A stretch of 39,544 nt of DNA from JAZDLC01 sp043802345 (GTDB lineage: Bacteria > Planctomycetota > B15-G4 > JADJEK01), in the NCBI GenBank assembly GCA_043802345.1, contig JAZDLC010000395.1, forward strand, positions 1-39,544. The letters run 5' to 3'. Of the stretch, positions 23,065 through 30,690 are shown piece after piece. Each line of letters starts with the position of its first letter. The first letter of the stretch is position 1. Position numbers and translations under genes: made by a program. Below the pieces are notes generated by a model. It did not search any database and was not told the origin of the DNA. It was given only the letters and a program-made list of their open reading frames with translations.

Positions 23065-24755
23065 AACTCACGCTCAGGACGGAGTCGCCCGTTCATGTGG
23101 GGAACGGCGAGTATCTCACCTGGCTTGACTATGCCCTGGTGGGGCGGACCGTGCACGTGCTCGACTGGCGCGCCATCATGGAAGCGGCCCTGCTGGCCAC
23201 GGAGGACGCGGGCGACCGCCTGGCCGAGTTCTCGGACAACTGCGCGGACTTGTTGAAGAAGGCCGGTGACCTGCGTCCCAAGGCTCCCGGAAACCAACGC
23301 TCGGAGATCCTGCGCAAGCTCCGCGAGGAGACGAACCCGATTCGGTTCGCGAAGGAGACGCTCGGCAACGATCTGCTGGCCCGGGCGATTCGCTCCGGGG
23401 ATTACGATCGCTATTCGTGCGAGTACACCGGCGGCCGGCTGGATCGCCGGCTGGAGATTCGCAGTCAGGCGAAGGACGGAGCCGGCAAACCGACGATTCC
23501 AGCATCTGTTCTCAAGGGGCAGATCCGGACCGCCCTCGCTCACGCCGTTCTCGGCGCCCTCGACGAGGAAGGTTGCCGGCGGATTCTCGAAGGGGGCGGC
23601 GGCCTGGCCGGTTGGAACCGTGATCTTCAGGAGTCCACACCAGGTCGGGCGCGCTTCCAGTTTGGCGACGAAATCGAGGCGGCCGCGTTCCGGCCGCCGT
23701 CGGGCCAACAGCGTCGGGTGGTGAGTTCTGACCCGAGGGTTGATCTGATGCGATTCCTGCGCGTCTCCGACCCGCTGCGCTCCAGCACCTCGATGGTGGT
23801 GTTGCGGGCGAGTCCGTTCGGCCCTGTGCGCGGCAGGGGGGAAAATTCGACGCACTTGCAGCCGCTTCAGCCAACCGTGATGGAGGCGATCGACACGGGG
23901 TCGCAGTTCGAGTTCGAACTGAGCGTCGACTCCATGACCCTGCGGGGGGCGGCGGCCGCGGGCGGGGGTGGTCATCCGCTGGTCCGGGACGGATTCTGGA
24001 CCCTGTTCGCCCGGGTCTTCGGCCTGACCAGGGATGAGGTCAAGGGCATGGATGACGCCACCATGGAACAGCGGATGCTGTCAGCGGTGGAAGTCAGTCT
24101 CGCCGGCCGGATGTCCGCCTTGCTGTCACGGGAGTCGGCCTGGTTCGATCGCATGTCCGCGCCAAGGGATGCGCCGCTCAGGGCGTTCGTGGAGCGGCTC
24201 AGGAAGCAGGAAGGCGGCCGCCTGCCGCTCAGGATCGGTTGGGGAACAGGTCTGCATTCGCTGACGGTTCTGCCGGCGCTCGAGGCACATCCGATGCTCG
24301 CCGGACCGCTGGCCCAGGTGATGGCCCGGACGGGTCTGGGCATGAAGCCCAGGGAGCGACGGATGCGGGCCGAGCGGGAGAAGCTGGCGATCGAGCAGGC
24401 TCGGCGCGAAGGCGGAGGGAAGCCGGGCTCCGCGGCGGTGCTGCGCGAAGAGCTCCTGTCGGAGAAGACGGATCCGACGCGGTTGCCCGTCAGTCGGCGG
24501 ATGACCATGGAAGGGGGCGAGCCCGGTGAGTATCTCGGTTTTGCCACGCTCGTCCGCGGCGAGATGACGGCGGATCCGCCCCGGGATCGGAAGAGCGAAC
24601 AGCAGATGCCCGAGCCGGCTCCGGCCGCTTCCGGAAAGAAGATCCGGCGAGAGAAGGCGGCCCGGCCGAAGAAGGAGCGACCCGTGCTGCCGGACCGGCC
24701 TGCCAGTCAGACCGAGATCGCGGACTTGCTGAAGAAGTTCGGTCCCAAGCACTGA
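23061..24755 (+). CDS. csm5: Csm5, type III-A RAMP subunit
   Basis: The ATG at 23061 overlaps the csm4 stop and is followed directly by LRTESPVHVGNGEYLTW, the usual Csm5 opening. The protein has 564 residues, larger than many Csm5 (about 350-450). Other family segments are TIPASVLKGQIRTALAHAVL (about 145-165), MRFLRVSDP and LRIGWGTGLHSLT (about 390-403). Csm5 caps the 3' end of the crRNA filament and helps crRNA maturation. The last 40 residues form a Lys/Arg-rich tail (KKIRREKAARPKKER), another basic low-complexity extension like that of Csm2. It is the last gene of the cluster. Confidence 0.88.
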   Translation: MKLTLRTESPVHVGNGEYLTWLDYALVGRTVHVLDWRAIMEAALLATEDAGDRLAEFSDNCADLLKKAGDLRPKAPGNQRSEILRKLREETNPIRFAKETLGNDLLARAIRSGDYDRYSCEYTGGRLDRRLEIRSQAKDGAGKPTIPASVLKGQIRTALAHAVLGALDEEGCRRILEGGGGLAGWNRDLQESTPGRARFQFGDEIEAAAFRPPSGQQRRVVSSDPRVDLMRFLRVSDPLRSSTSMVVLRASPFGPVRGRGENSTHLQPLQPTVMEAIDTGSQFEFELSVDSMTLRGAAAAGGGGHPLVRDGFWTLFARVFGLTRDEVKGMDDATMEQRMLSAVEVSLAGRMSALLSRESAWFDRMSAPRDAPLRAFVERLRKQEGGRLPLRIGWGTGLHSLTVLPALEAHPMLAGPLAQVMARTGLGMKPRERRMRAEREKLAIEQARREGGGKPGSAAVLREELLSEKTDPTRLPVSRRMTMEGGEPGEYLGFATLVRGEMTADPPRDRKSEQQMPEPAPAASGKKIRREKAARPKKERPVLPDRPASQTEIADLLKKFGPKH

Positions 24756-24759
24756 CGGA

Positions 24760-24812
24760 GGAACTCCCTGGCCGGCCTAGCCGTCTGAGGGGGGCTGCCC
24801 GGCTGGAGTTCC
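24760..24812 (+). terminator. Imperfect hairpin after csm5
   Basis: GGAACTCC at 24760-24767 pairs with GGAGTTCC at 24805-24812, with an inner GGCCGG/CCCGGC match, giving a long stem-loop 5 bp after the csm5 stop. No U-run follows, so it may be a Rho-dependent or processing hairpin. Confidence 0.35.
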
Positions 24813-24935
24813 GACAACGACCACGACTCGATCGAGCGGGTTCTGGTTGCATTCACCGGGATGGAGCCGATGGGCGCGCTGCCCACCTTCCTGCTCAACT
24901 TCAGTCAAGACCTTCGGCAGCAATCTGGCGGCACT

Positions 24936-25334
24936 TCAGTTCCAGGTGGCGCCTTCGATCACCACCGCGCCGCATTCCTCGCACCGGTGTCCCCGGCGCT
25001 GGCCCTCACAGCGGATGATGCGCTCGCGCTCGCCCTGGAATGGTTCGAACCAGCAGTGTACCCACGAGAGTCCGACGACCAGGAAGGACAGGCACGTGGC
25101 CTGCACGCGGACCATGCCGGCGTGCGTGGAGGCTCCGCACATGGGGCAGTTCACGGCTCTGGAGTCGCCGCCCTCCAGCCCTCTCTGCTCGAGGACCTGG
25201 CGTGCCACCTCGAGCGCGACCTTCGTCCAGACTTGCTCGTTGGCCTCCTTCACGATCGAGCGCAGCTCCGGCAGCGGCATCTGGACCATTGCCCGATGGA
25301 TCGTCTCATGAGTCTGCGTCTGGCCGCTGGTCAT
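24936..25334 (-). CDS. Small zinc-ribbon protein of unknown function
   Basis: This is a 132-residue ORF convergent with csm5. The ATG has an AAGGGGGG sequence about 8 nt upstream, which supports it. An N-terminal helical half (LRSIVKEANEQVWTKVALEVARQVL) is followed by a split zinc site: NCPMCGAS (CxxC) and about 50 residues later HRCEECGAV (CxxC), with further Cys between. Between them lies a hydrophobic, aromatic segment (CLSFLVVGLSWVHCWFEPF). I do not recognise the family. The frame on the opposite strand (24861-25487) has no recognisable features, so the minus strand is preferred. Confidence 0.55.
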   Translation of the reverse strand: MTSGQTQTHETIHRAMVQMPLPELRSIVKEANEQVWTKVALEVARQVLEQRGLEGGDSRAVNCPMCGASTHAGMVRVQATCLSFLVVGLSWVHCWFEPFQGERERIIRCEGQRRGHRCEECGAVVIEGATWN

Positions 25335-25490
25335 CTACGTACCCCCCTTAAAAAGCGACAGTCAGGGCGCCTATCAGGCCCGATTCGTCGCCGCAACGAA
25401 CGGCCCGTGCCGCATCAGTTCCGCCAATTCCTGACGATTCGTGCCGCACTAGTTTCTTCAGTCAGTCGAAACAGACCCGGTTCGTGACCC

Positions 25491-26507
25491 TCACTCCCGC
25501 GTCAGCTCGCCGCAGAGGCTGCGGCCCATCTCCTCGCGGACCTGGTCCGGACTGAGTTTCCGCTCGAACAGGTAGTACAGCTTGGCCAGGGCGGCCTCGG
25601 CCGTCATGTCGTGGCCGCTGATGACGCCGGCGTCCGCCAGGGGGGAGCTGGTGGAGTAGTCGCCGAGGTGGACCGAACCGTGGCTGCACTGGGTGATGTC
25701 GACTACGACTACGCCTCGCGTGTACGCCCTCTCCAGGGCGCCGAGGAATTCGAGGTTCCTCACCGGCGCGTTCCCCACGCCGTAGCATTCCAGCACCAGC
25801 CCCTGGAGCGGCGGCTGCAGGATGTTCCGCAGCAGGCTGGCGTCGATGCCCGGGAAGAGCCGCAAGGCGGCGACGTTCGCCGAGCCGATCTCCTGCAGAT
25901 GAAGCCGGTCCTGGATCGGTTGGAGGAGCAGGTTCCGCCTGATTTCGATCCTGGTGCCGATGCGGCCGAGAGGCGGGTAGTTGGGCGAGTCGAAGGCGCC
26001 GAACTGGTCCGCGCTGACCTTGATCGTGCGGTTGCCCCTGAGCAGCCGGCCGTCGAAATAGACGCAGACCTCGGGAATGTCGTACTTCCCCGCCAGCAGC
26101 AGGGCAGTGATCAGGTTGTGCCGGCCGTCGCTCGTGACCTCGCAGAGCGGAAGCTGGGATCCGGTGACGATGACCGGCTTCTTCAGGCCAAGCAGCATGA
26201 ACGAGAGCGCGGAGGCGGTGTACGCCAGCGTGTCGGTTCCATGAAGGACGACGAAGCCGTCGTAGCGGTCGTGATTGCGGGCGATGTCGCCGGCGATTTC
26301 GACCCAGTTCGCGGGCGTCATCTCGGAGCTGTCGAGGAGAGGTGAGTATTCGTTGACCTGGCACGAAGGGAAATCCGGAGAGTGCAGCTCCGGCATCTCG
26401 CCCGCCAGTTGCTCCAGGAATCCGGGCGCCGGCCGGTACCCGAGAGGACTCCATCGCATGCCGATGGTGCCGCCCGTGTAGACGACGTAGACGCGCCTTG
26501 GGCTCAT
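25491..26507 (-). CDS. ansA: L-asparaginase, AnsA-like type I
   Basis: The 338-residue protein has no signal peptide and so is cytoplasmic. The N-terminal nucleophile motif is YTGGTIG (Thr11 or Thr14) and the second active-site motif VVLHGTDTLAYTA (H89-G-T91-D92-T93). LPLCEVTSDGRHNL matches the dimer-interface and active-site segment of type I enzymes, and the C-terminal half includes VLECYGVGNAP. It hydrolyses L-asparagine to aspartate and ammonia. Its ATG overlaps the ferredoxin stop (ATGA). The operon order is ridA, ferredoxin, ansA. Confidence 0.9.
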   Translation of the reverse strand: MSPRRVYVVYTGGTIGMRWSPLGYRPAPGFLEQLAGEMPELHSPDFPSCQVNEYSPLLDSSEMTPANWVEIAGDIARNHDRYDGFVVLHGTDTLAYTASALSFMLLGLKKPVIVTGSQLPLCEVTSDGRHNLITALLLAGKYDIPEVCVYFDGRLLRGNRTIKVSADQFGAFDSPNYPPLGRIGTRIEIRRNLLLQPIQDRLHLQEIGSANVAALRLFPGIDASLLRNILQPPLQGLVLECYGVGNAPVRNLEFLGALERAYTRGVVVVDITQCSHGSVHLGDYSTSSPLADAGVISGHDMTAEAALAKLYYLFERKLSPDQVREEMGRSLCGELTRE

Positions 26508-26860
26508 CGGCCGTCCAGTCCCCGCGCCTGCTTGCTGTTCAGTAGTTCATCCGGGATGCGCAGCCGCTCGACCACCTCTCCCCGTTCGATGTGCCGGTCG
26601 AAAATCTCCGCCACATCGCCGACCGTGACGTTTCCGTACCAGACCTGCTCGGGGTAGACGACCACCGTGACGCCGAGGCCGCACTGGTTCAGGCAGCCGG
26701 CCTGGTTGGCCCGGACCACCCCCTGGAGGCGCCGGCGGGAGATCTCGTCCTTGAACTTCAGGCGGACCTGCTCCGCCGCCTTGGCGGCGCAACAGCCGCG
26801 GGGATCCCCCTCGGGCCGCTCGTGCTCGCAGATGAAGATGTGCTGCCTGAACAGGGCCAT
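26504..26860 (-). CDS. Thioredoxin-like [2Fe-2S] ferredoxin
   Basis: The 118-residue protein starts HIFICEHERPEGDPRGCC and continues ANQAGCLNQCGLGVTVVVYP. Cys11, Cys23 (or 24), Cys56 and Cys60 form the cluster pattern of thioredoxin-fold ferredoxins (Shethna/NuoE-like type). WYGNVTVGDVAEIFDRH is the conserved C-terminal part. It is a small soluble electron carrier; its partner is unknown. It lies 9 nt after ridA and overlaps ansA. Confidence 0.88.
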   Translation of the reverse strand: MALFRQHIFICEHERPEGDPRGCCAAKAAEQVRLKFKDEISRRRLQGVVRANQAGCLNQCGLGVTVVVYPEQVWYGNVTVGDVAEIFDRHIERGEVVERLRIPDELLNSKQARGLDGR

Positions 26861-26869
26861 CGTGTAACT

Positions 26870-27277
26870 CTACTTCCTCTCGAGAGCGGCCGTGGCTTCG
26901 AGCTCCACCTTCGCGCCCGGCTCCAGCAGGCTCTTTACCTCGACCAGGGTCATGGCCGGGAAGTGGCGCCCGACCAGCGCCCGGTACGCCTCGCCGACCT
27001 CGCGCTGCTGCTCGATGTACTCCTGTTTGTCGGTGACGTACAAGGTCATCCGCACCAGGTTGTCCGGCCTGCCGCCCGCCGCGGTGATTGTCGTGACGAT
27101 GTTGGATAGCGCCTGCCGGAACTGCTCGCTGAACCTGTCCGAAACAACCTCCTGGGATTCGTCCCATCCGACCTGCCCGGCCACGAAGAGCAGGTCGCAT
27201 TCACCGTTCACGCGCACGCCGTTGGAATACCCCTTTGGCGCGCCCAGGCTGGTCGGGTTGACGATCGAGAGATTCAT
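26870..27277 (-). CDS. RidA family enamine/imine deaminase
   Basis: The ATG at 27277 (MNLSIVNPTSLGAP) is chosen over the longer frame from 27379 because it matches the family N-terminus. The protein has 135 residues. Family features are YSNGVRV, LLFVAGQVGWDE, FRQALSNIVTTITAAGG, NLVRMTLYVTD, RHFPAMTLVEVKSL and a C-terminal VELEATAAL. The Arg that binds substrate carboxylate in RidA (RPAR..V.V) appears replaced in HFPAMTLVEV, so it may belong to an Rid subgroup with different specificity. It is the first gene of the ridA-ferredoxin-ansA unit. Confidence 0.85.
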   Translation of the reverse strand: MNLSIVNPTSLGAPKGYSNGVRVNGECDLLFVAGQVGWDESQEVVSDRFSEQFRQALSNIVTTITAAGGRPDNLVRMTLYVTDKQEYIEQQREVGEAYRALVGRHFPAMTLVEVKSLLEPGAKVELEATAALERK

Positions 27278-27322
27278 TGCAGTTTCCAGTTCTTGAGATT
27301 TTGGAGTCGTCCGGGGATCGTA

Positions 27323-27338
27323 CCTCCCGCCCGGGAGG
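27323..27338. promoter_or_regulatory. Palindrome between divergent ridA and clpS
   Basis: CCTCCCG-CC-CGGGAGG is a perfect 7-bp inverted repeat with a 2-nt centre, roughly midway in the 110-bp region between the two divergent starts. An operator is possible, but GC-rich palindromes of this size also occur by chance here. Confidence 0.25.
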
Positions 27339-27387
27339 GGCGCGAGAATCTCCGCTCCGGGCGGGACGAATCGGTACACTTGGGTGG

Positions 27388-27663
27388 ATGGCGACGGAAT
27401 ACGAGACGAGCCAGGAGAGCCGGACCGAGAGGTCGAGGCCCCGGATCGTCGTGCTCTACAACGACGACGTGCATGCCTTCGAGGAGGTCGTGCTGCAGGT
27501 CCAGAGGGCGACGGGCAAGTCGCTGGCCGAGGCCACCCACGTCACCCTGATCGCCCACACCCGGGGGAAGAGCGTCGTGTTCACCGGGACGCTCGACGAA
27601 TGCCAGCGGGTGGCCGGCATCCTGCGCAGAATCCGGCTGCAGGTCGAGGTGGACGAGGCCTGA
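27388..27663 (+). CDS. clpS: ClpS-like ATP-dependent protease adaptor
   Basis: The 91-residue protein has the ClpS core IVVLYNDDVHAFEEVVLQVQ (20-39), where the conserved YNDD motif lines the N-degron pocket, followed by ATHVTLIAHTRGKSVVFTG, the second conserved block, and the final strand GILRRIRLQVEV. ClpS delivers N-end-rule substrates to ClpA/ClpC. No clpA is in the window. The ATG at 27388 is preferred to the earlier one at 27277, which gives an unrelated extension. It is convergent with the M16 peptidase gene, with 21 bp between the two stops. Confidence 0.85.
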   Translation: MATEYETSQESRTERSRPRIVVLYNDDVHAFEEVVLQVQRATGKSLAEATHVTLIAHTRGKSVVFTGTLDECQRVAGILRRIRLQVEVDEA

Positions 27664-27684
27664 GCGGCCCGGTCCACCAGACCG

Positions 27685-30519
27685 CTACCGCGCGAAGACC
27701 TCCTCCACCGGCGTGATCCGCACCTGTTCCGGCGAGAGGTTCAGCTTGCGCGCCCCGATGACCTGGTCATCCGCCAGCAGTTTGGGAGCCTTCTCGGTGT
27801 TGTAGGTCATGGGGGAGAAGGCGTCTTTCAGCAACTGCTCCCTCAGGCCTTCCGCGTCCTTCGTGACCATCACGACGGAGAGGTTCTCGAAGCTGAGATG
27901 CCGGGCGATCGCCTCGTTGACCTGGCTCAGCGTGAGTTGCTTCAGGCCGTCGCGCATGTACCGGACGAAATCGGGGATGTCGTAGTACCAGCTATCCAGT
28001 TGGTAGCCGAGGCCCGTCGCCTGGCCGTCGGTCGTCACGTAGACGTTCTTCATCAGGAAGTCGCGCGTGGTCTGGAACTGCTCCTCGGTCAGCCCGTTCG
28101 TGACGAGCTTCTCCAGCTCATGTAGGGCGATGCGCAGCGCCATCTGCGCCTGGTCCGGCGGCACGGGACGGATCCAGACCTCGAAGATCTGCCCGTGCCG
28201 CGCCAGGTTCGGCTCCGGGCGGAACCGGAACATCCCTCCCGGGAACGCCTCGATATAGGCGTAGTCGCCATAGTTCATGCCCCGCTCCTCACGGAGGCGC
28301 TGGTAGAGGTGGCTGGACGAGGAGCGATGCTCTCCCAGCCAGGAGCGCGCCAGCGAGAGGGCGACGAAGTCCTTATGGGAGCGGGTCACGGGAATCGGGT
28401 GTCCGAACGAGATGGCGGTGGCGCGGGTGTCCTTCTTGATGATGTCGATCGAAAGGCCCGAGACGGCGTGCGCCTCGGGTGCGGCGGCCGTTCTCCGGGC
28501 GTCCTGGCCCGCGGGCAGGTTGGTGGAAAGCTCATCGTGAAACCTGAGCGGGAACGATTCCGGGATGTCTCCCGAGAGGCCGATCATCAAGTTGCCCCAG
28601 GTGTAGTGTTTCCGCATGAACGCCTTGATGTCGTCCAGCGTGATCGATTCGATCCCCGCAACCGTGCCGACCGTCGGGTGTCCGTAGCCGGTCCCTTCGA
28701 AGATGTCCGCCTGGAGCCGCTCCTTGCCGAGCTCCTCGTCGTTGTTCGACCGGAGGTCCAGTCTCAGCGCGTTCAGCAGGTTCTGCCGGTTTCTCTGCAG
28801 GTCCTCCTCCCGCAGGCCCGGGTTCAGCAGCATGTCGAGCGCGATGGTGGAAAACGCCCCCAGGTTGTCCTTGTGGATCGAGCCGGTGAAGACGGTCATC
28901 TCCCGGTCCACCTGGGCGCTGAACGAGCCGGCCATCGGGTAGAACAGCTTCTGGATCTCTCCGTATTCGAGAACATCGCTCCCGGCTTCCGAGACCATCC
29001 TCGCGGAGAGATCGGCAAGCCCCTCCTTCCCCTTCGGGTCGTCGGCGGAGCCGGAGCAGAACAGCAGTTTCATCACGATCTGCGGCGAGTTCGTCTGCTC
29101 CACCAGGAAGTGCGATTCCTGCGAGCTGTCCGCGGCTCCCGCGGCCTGGGCGAGCGACTCGAGCGACGGGATCCCGCTCTCGGGCAGGGAGTCGCTCGAG
29201 AGCGTCGTGACCACCAGACGCTGATCGGTGAGGTATTTCCGGGCCGCCTCCTGGAGCATCGAAGGCGTAAGTTCCTCGTACAGGGCGTACAGGTTGTTGA
29301 GGGTGTCGAAGGAACGGCGGAAGCGAATGTACCGGGCCAGGCGCGAGGCGATCGAACTGGTGCTGTCGAGCGAGGCCGAGAAGGCGTACTTCTGATGGGA
29401 GATCGCCTCTGCGAGCCTCTCCTCGGAAACCGGCGTCGCGCGGCAATCGGCCACGGTCTCCAGAATCGCGTCCCGCACGTACGGCACATCCTCGGCGCGC
29501 TTGACCCGCGACAGGATGTCGAGCAGCGACGGGTCCTGTCCGTCCGCGTTGCCGGTGTCGAGGAAGTCGACCTTCTGCTCCTTCTGCACCAGCCGCCGGT
29601 ACAGGTCGGAAGTCTCCCCGAACTTCAGCGCCAGCAACATGCCGAGAGCGGCGGAGTCGTGTTCCGTCTCGGAGAAGGCCGGGCCATGAAACGAGACTGC
29701 CAGCAGCGGGGCGGTCTCCGTGGGCCACTCATGGTGAATGACGACCGGTCCTTGCGGCTCCGGCTCGACCGGGATGTCGGCCTGGTATGAACCCGGCTGC
29801 CACGGCAAGAAGGCGCGAGTGATCAGCGGCAAGGCTTCTTCCGCGGACACGTCTCCGGCCAGCAACAGGGTGCAATGTTCCGGCCGGTACCAGCGGTCGA
29901 AGAATGCCCGCGAGTAGTCGTACTGATTCGGCATGTCCACGATGTCCTCGAGGAACCCCATCGTGGTGTGCTTGTAGGTGTGGGTCGTGTAGGCGCCGTT
30001 CCGCTGGACCTCGTACAGCTTCCGGATCGGATTGGCGACGTTCTTGTTGTACTCCCCGAGCACCGCCAGCGCCTCGGTCTGGAAGGACGACAGCGGGTAG
30101 TCGAGGTTCATGAACCGGTCCGCCTCGAGTTCGAGCATCTGCTCCAGGTCCTCCCTGGCGAAGGTCATGTAGTAGTTGGTGTAGTCGTCCGTGGTGTAGG
30201 CGTTCTGGTTCGCCCCGGCGCGGGTGACGATCTCCTGGTACTTCTCGGGTGGGAATCGCTGCGTTCCCCGGAACATCATGTGTTCGAAGAAGTGGGCGAA
30301 GCCGGTCTTGCCCGGCTCGACCTCGTTCCTCGAGCCGGTCCGCACCGAGATGTGCAGCGAGACCAGATTCGGGAATCCGGTGGGCACGATGATCACCCGG
30401 AGCCCATTGTCGAGCGTCACCTGCGAGGCCTCGTACGGGAGGATTGCTCCGGACGTCCCCGGGCGGGCCGCCGGCACAAGGGCGAGCAGGAAGATCACGG
30501 ACAATACGATGGAACGCAT
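27685..30519 (-). CDS. Secreted two-domain M16 (pitrilysin-type) zinc peptidase
   Basis: The 944-residue protein starts with a signal peptide (SIVLSVIFLLALVPAARPG) after a good GGGAGA ribosome site. The first M16 half holds the inverted zinc motif HFFEH (H76, E79, H80) in GFAHFFEHMMFRGTQRF and the third ligand E156 in VLGEYNKN, 76 residues on, as expected. The second half (from about residue 480) is an M16-like domain without an HxxEH, which is the usual non-catalytic partner; GYGHPTVGTV and the RGMNYGDYAY region are typical. It degrades peptides, probably in the periplasm. The gene stands alone. Confidence 0.9.
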   Translation of the reverse strand: MRSIVLSVIFLLALVPAARPGTSGAILPYEASQVTLDNGLRVIIVPTGFPNLVSLHISVRTGSRNEVEPGKTGFAHFFEHMMFRGTQRFPPEKYQEIVTRAGANQNAYTTDDYTNYYMTFAREDLEQMLELEADRFMNLDYPLSSFQTEALAVLGEYNKNVANPIRKLYEVQRNGAYTTHTYKHTTMGFLEDIVDMPNQYDYSRAFFDRWYRPEHCTLLLAGDVSAEEALPLITRAFLPWQPGSYQADIPVEPEPQGPVVIHHEWPTETAPLLAVSFHGPAFSETEHDSAALGMLLALKFGETSDLYRRLVQKEQKVDFLDTGNADGQDPSLLDILSRVKRAEDVPYVRDAILETVADCRATPVSEERLAEAISHQKYAFSASLDSTSSIASRLARYIRFRRSFDTLNNLYALYEELTPSMLQEAARKYLTDQRLVVTTLSSDSLPESGIPSLESLAQAAGAADSSQESHFLVEQTNSPQIVMKLLFCSGSADDPKGKEGLADLSARMVSEAGSDVLEYGEIQKLFYPMAGSFSAQVDREMTVFTGSIHKDNLGAFSTIALDMLLNPGLREEDLQRNRQNLLNALRLDLRSNNDEELGKERLQADIFEGTGYGHPTVGTVAGIESITLDDIKAFMRKHYTWGNLMIGLSGDIPESFPLRFHDELSTNLPAGQDARRTAAAPEAHAVSGLSIDIIKKDTRATAISFGHPIPVTRSHKDFVALSLARSWLGEHRSSSSHLYQRLREERGMNYGDYAYIEAFPGGMFRFRPEPNLARHGQIFEVWIRPVPPDQAQMALRIALHELEKLVTNGLTEEQFQTTRDFLMKNVYVTTDGQATGLGYQLDSWYYDIPDFVRYMRDGLKQLTLSQVNEAIARHLSFENLSVVMVTKDAEGLREQLLKDAFSPMTYNTEKAPKLLADDQVIGARKLNLSPEQVRITPVEEVFAR

Positions 30520-30618
30520 GACATCTCCCGAGAAGGGTGCGGGCTCGATCTCAAACCTGGCATTCTACGAGGAGCAACAGAATCTGATAGGCCTCGAGTA
30601 CCGTTTCGTCCCCGTGTC

Positions 30619-30690
30619 TCAGTCCTCCTCCTCGATGCAGCCTGCGGAAAGCAGAACAGCGGGAAGCAGCAGTGCGGCGAGGCGTCTCAT
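30619..30690 (-). CDS. Possible 23-residue lipoprotein nested in-frame at the end of the WD40 kinase gene
   Basis: An internal ATG at 30690 starts MRRLAALLLPAVLLSAGC followed by IEEED and the shared stop. It has everything a lipoprotein signal needs: RR, a hydrophobic core and the lipobox LSAGC. A GGAG ribosome site lies 7 nt upstream. If used on its own it would yield a lipid-anchored acidic hexapeptide (CIEEED). Alternatively it is the fused remnant of a lipoprotein gene that became the kinase C-terminus. Expression is untested. Confidence 0.35.
   Translation of the reverse strand: MRRLAALLLPAVLLSAGCIEEED

Noticed and set aside
24756..24935. CRISPR array after csm5
   Set aside because: The 180 bp hold one hairpin but no repeated 25-40 bp units.
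24861..25487. 208-codon plus-strand ORF
   Set aside because: It overlaps the zinc-ribbon ORF on the minus strand, which has Cys motifs and a ribosome site; the plus-strand product shows neither.
28195..29790. 531-codon plus-strand ORF
   Set aside because: It is antisense to the M16 peptidase, whose zinc motifs and spacing are intact on the minus strand.
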